In this document: piece after piece, positions 6,601 through 7,289 of the stretch | Position numbering within the stretch: the first letter of the stretch is position 1 | How the letters are laid out: each line of letters starts with the position of its first letter | From: Candidatus Latescibacterota bacterium | GTDB taxonomy: Bacteria; Latescibacterota; 4484-107; B68-G9 | Reading direction: 5' to 3' | Assembly: GCA_012961755.1 (NCBI GenBank) | Contig: DTYS01000089.1 | Location: 1 to 7,289 of the forward strand | Length of the DNA stretch: 7,289 bases | Made by a program: the position numbers and the translations under genes | The notes under the pieces: generated by a model | Seen by the model: the letters and a program-made list of their open reading frames with translations, nothing else | The model's database searches: none | What the model was told of the DNA's origin: nothing

Positions 6601-7289
6601 TCAATCCTCCTCCCTCCCGAACATCGACATCAACATGAGCATCCTCAGAAGTTGCATAACCGCCATAGCAGCGGATGCCACATAGGTCCATGCTGCGGCC
6701 GTGAGCACCTTCTTGGCCCCCGTTATCTCGTCCCTGGCGAGGATCCCGAGGGAGTAGAGCATGTTAAGGGCCCTGCGAGATGCGTTCAGCTCCACGGGGA
6801 GGGTGACCATGTGGAAGAGTACAGCGCCCGAAAATAGCAATATCCCGAGCTTGACCAGGAAGCTTCCGCGCATGAGGAGACCTATGAAGAAGAGGGGCCA
6901 TGCGAGCATAGAGCCGAAGTTAGCTATCGGGACGAAGTGGTTTCTGAAGATCAGGGGGGCGTAGCCCACCCCGTGCTGGACAGCATGGCCCGCCTCGTGT
7001 GCCGCCACCCCCACAGCGGCCAACGAGTCGGAGTAGTAAACCCCCTGCGAGAGCCTCAGTGCCTTAGTCCTCGGGTCGTAATGGTCGGTGAGCGTGCCAG
7101 GGATGGGTTCTACCTCGACGTGGCTCAGCCCGTGGGCGTCCAGAAGTTCCCTTGCGACCCTGGCACCTGTGTACCCCCTCCTGGACCTCACCCGGCTGAA
7201 CTGGGAATATGCCCCCCTGACCTTGGCCTGTGCGTAGAGGGCAAGGATGATCGCAGGTATGAGCAACACCATAGTAGGGTCGAAGAAGA
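6601..7289 (-). CDS. yugP: YugP-type membrane zinc metallopeptidase, 5' end outside the window
   Basis: A membrane-embedded neutral zinc metallopeptidase of the Zn_peptidase_2 (PF04298, B. subtilis YugP) family; its physiological substrates are not established. Residues are numbered here from the first Met in the window (ATG 7272). The zincin motif HEAGH (92-96) supplies H92, E93 and H96, and ELNASRRAL (161-169) supplies the probable third ligand E161. Other family blocks are IPGTLTDHYDPR (57-68), HGVGYAPL (100-107) and a C-terminal AAAWTYVASAA (192-202). There is an N-terminal membrane anchor, two hydrophobic segments at about 120-155, and a Met-rich hydrophobic C-terminus ending in charged residues. 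The ATG at 7272 is not the true start: the frame continues upstream to the edge as FFDPT, the usual beginning of this family, so only one or a few codons are missing. Confidence 0.94.
   Translation of the reverse strand, partial: FFDPTMVLLIPAIILALYAQAKVRGAYSQFSRVRSRRGYTGARVARELLDAHGLSHVEVEPIPGTLTDHYDPRTKALRLSQGVYYSDSLAAVGVAAHEAGHAVQHGVGYAPLIFRNHFVPIANFGSMLAWPLFFIGLLMRGSFLVKLGILLFSGAVLFHMVTLPVELNASRRALNMLYSLGILARDEITGAKKVLTAAAWTYVASAAMAVMQLLRMLMLMSMFGREED

Noticed and set aside
5879..6685. A 268-codon plus-strand frame opposite the ROK kinase
   Set aside because: It is antisense to intact kinase motifs, has no recognisable domain, and runs through the hairpin into the peptidase gene.
6548..6691. 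N-terminal extension of the ROK kinase by 48 residues
   Set aside because: It would read through the hairpin and into the peptidase gene, while a full AAGGAGG site directs starts to 6547 and DLGGTN is normally within the first 15 residues.
1..7289. CRISPR array, tRNA, rRNA, insertion sequence or prophage features
   Set aside because: No regularly spaced repeats, cloverleaf-like sequences, terminal inverted repeats, transposase or phage proteins were seen; almost all bases are taken up by recognised minus-strand genes.

Overview
The window is a gene-dense, GC-rich stretch of bacterial chromosome. Every supportable gene lies on the minus strand, so transcription runs from high to low coordinates. 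Arg is often AGG, Ile is often ATA, and Leu, Lys and Glu favour CTC, AAG and GAG, a pattern common in thermophiles. Proteins with a membrane DUF2723-type N-terminus plus TPRs, and small DUF5683 membrane proteins, are typical of the FCB group and several uncultivated candidate phyla. A thermophilic bacterium of that kind is a reasonable guess, but the window has no phylogenetic marker that settles it.

Layout in transcription order: (1) 7289-6601, a YugP-type membrane zinc metallopeptidase whose first few codons lie outside the window. (2) 6600-6548, a short gap holding a strong GC hairpin (probable terminator or attenuator) and the ribosome site of the next gene. (3) 6547-5603, a ROK-family sugar kinase, probably glucokinase. 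(4) 5606-5124, a small DUF5683 membrane protein. (5) 5266-3659, a long M20-family metallopeptidase/deacylase. (6) 3662-1689, a polytopic DUF2723 protein with four C-terminal TPRs. (7) 1692-607, the ribosome-associated GTPase HflX. (8) 597-97, a small COG2426/'small multi-drug export' membrane protein starting at TTG. (9) 96-30, an AT-rich interval with a candidate sigma-70-type promoter, leading to (10) the first codons of another minus-strand gene at the left edge.

Genes 3 to 8 are packed as one probable operon. Three junctions are ATGA stop/start overlaps, one is a 143-bp out-of-frame overlap (DUF5683/M20), and one is a 9-bp gap in which the ribosome site shares a base with the upstream stop codon. 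The operon mixes sugar phosphorylation, peptide or acyl-amine hydrolysis, envelope glycosyl transfer (inferred from DUF2723) and ribosome rescue. It does not look like one pathway, and I see no mobile element, CRISPR array, defence system, tRNA or rRNA. There is no clear undescribed system here. The points most worth checking are the DUF5683/M20 overlap, the divergent long M20 enzyme, the DUF2723-TPR protein, and the GGGCCC hairpin before the kinase.
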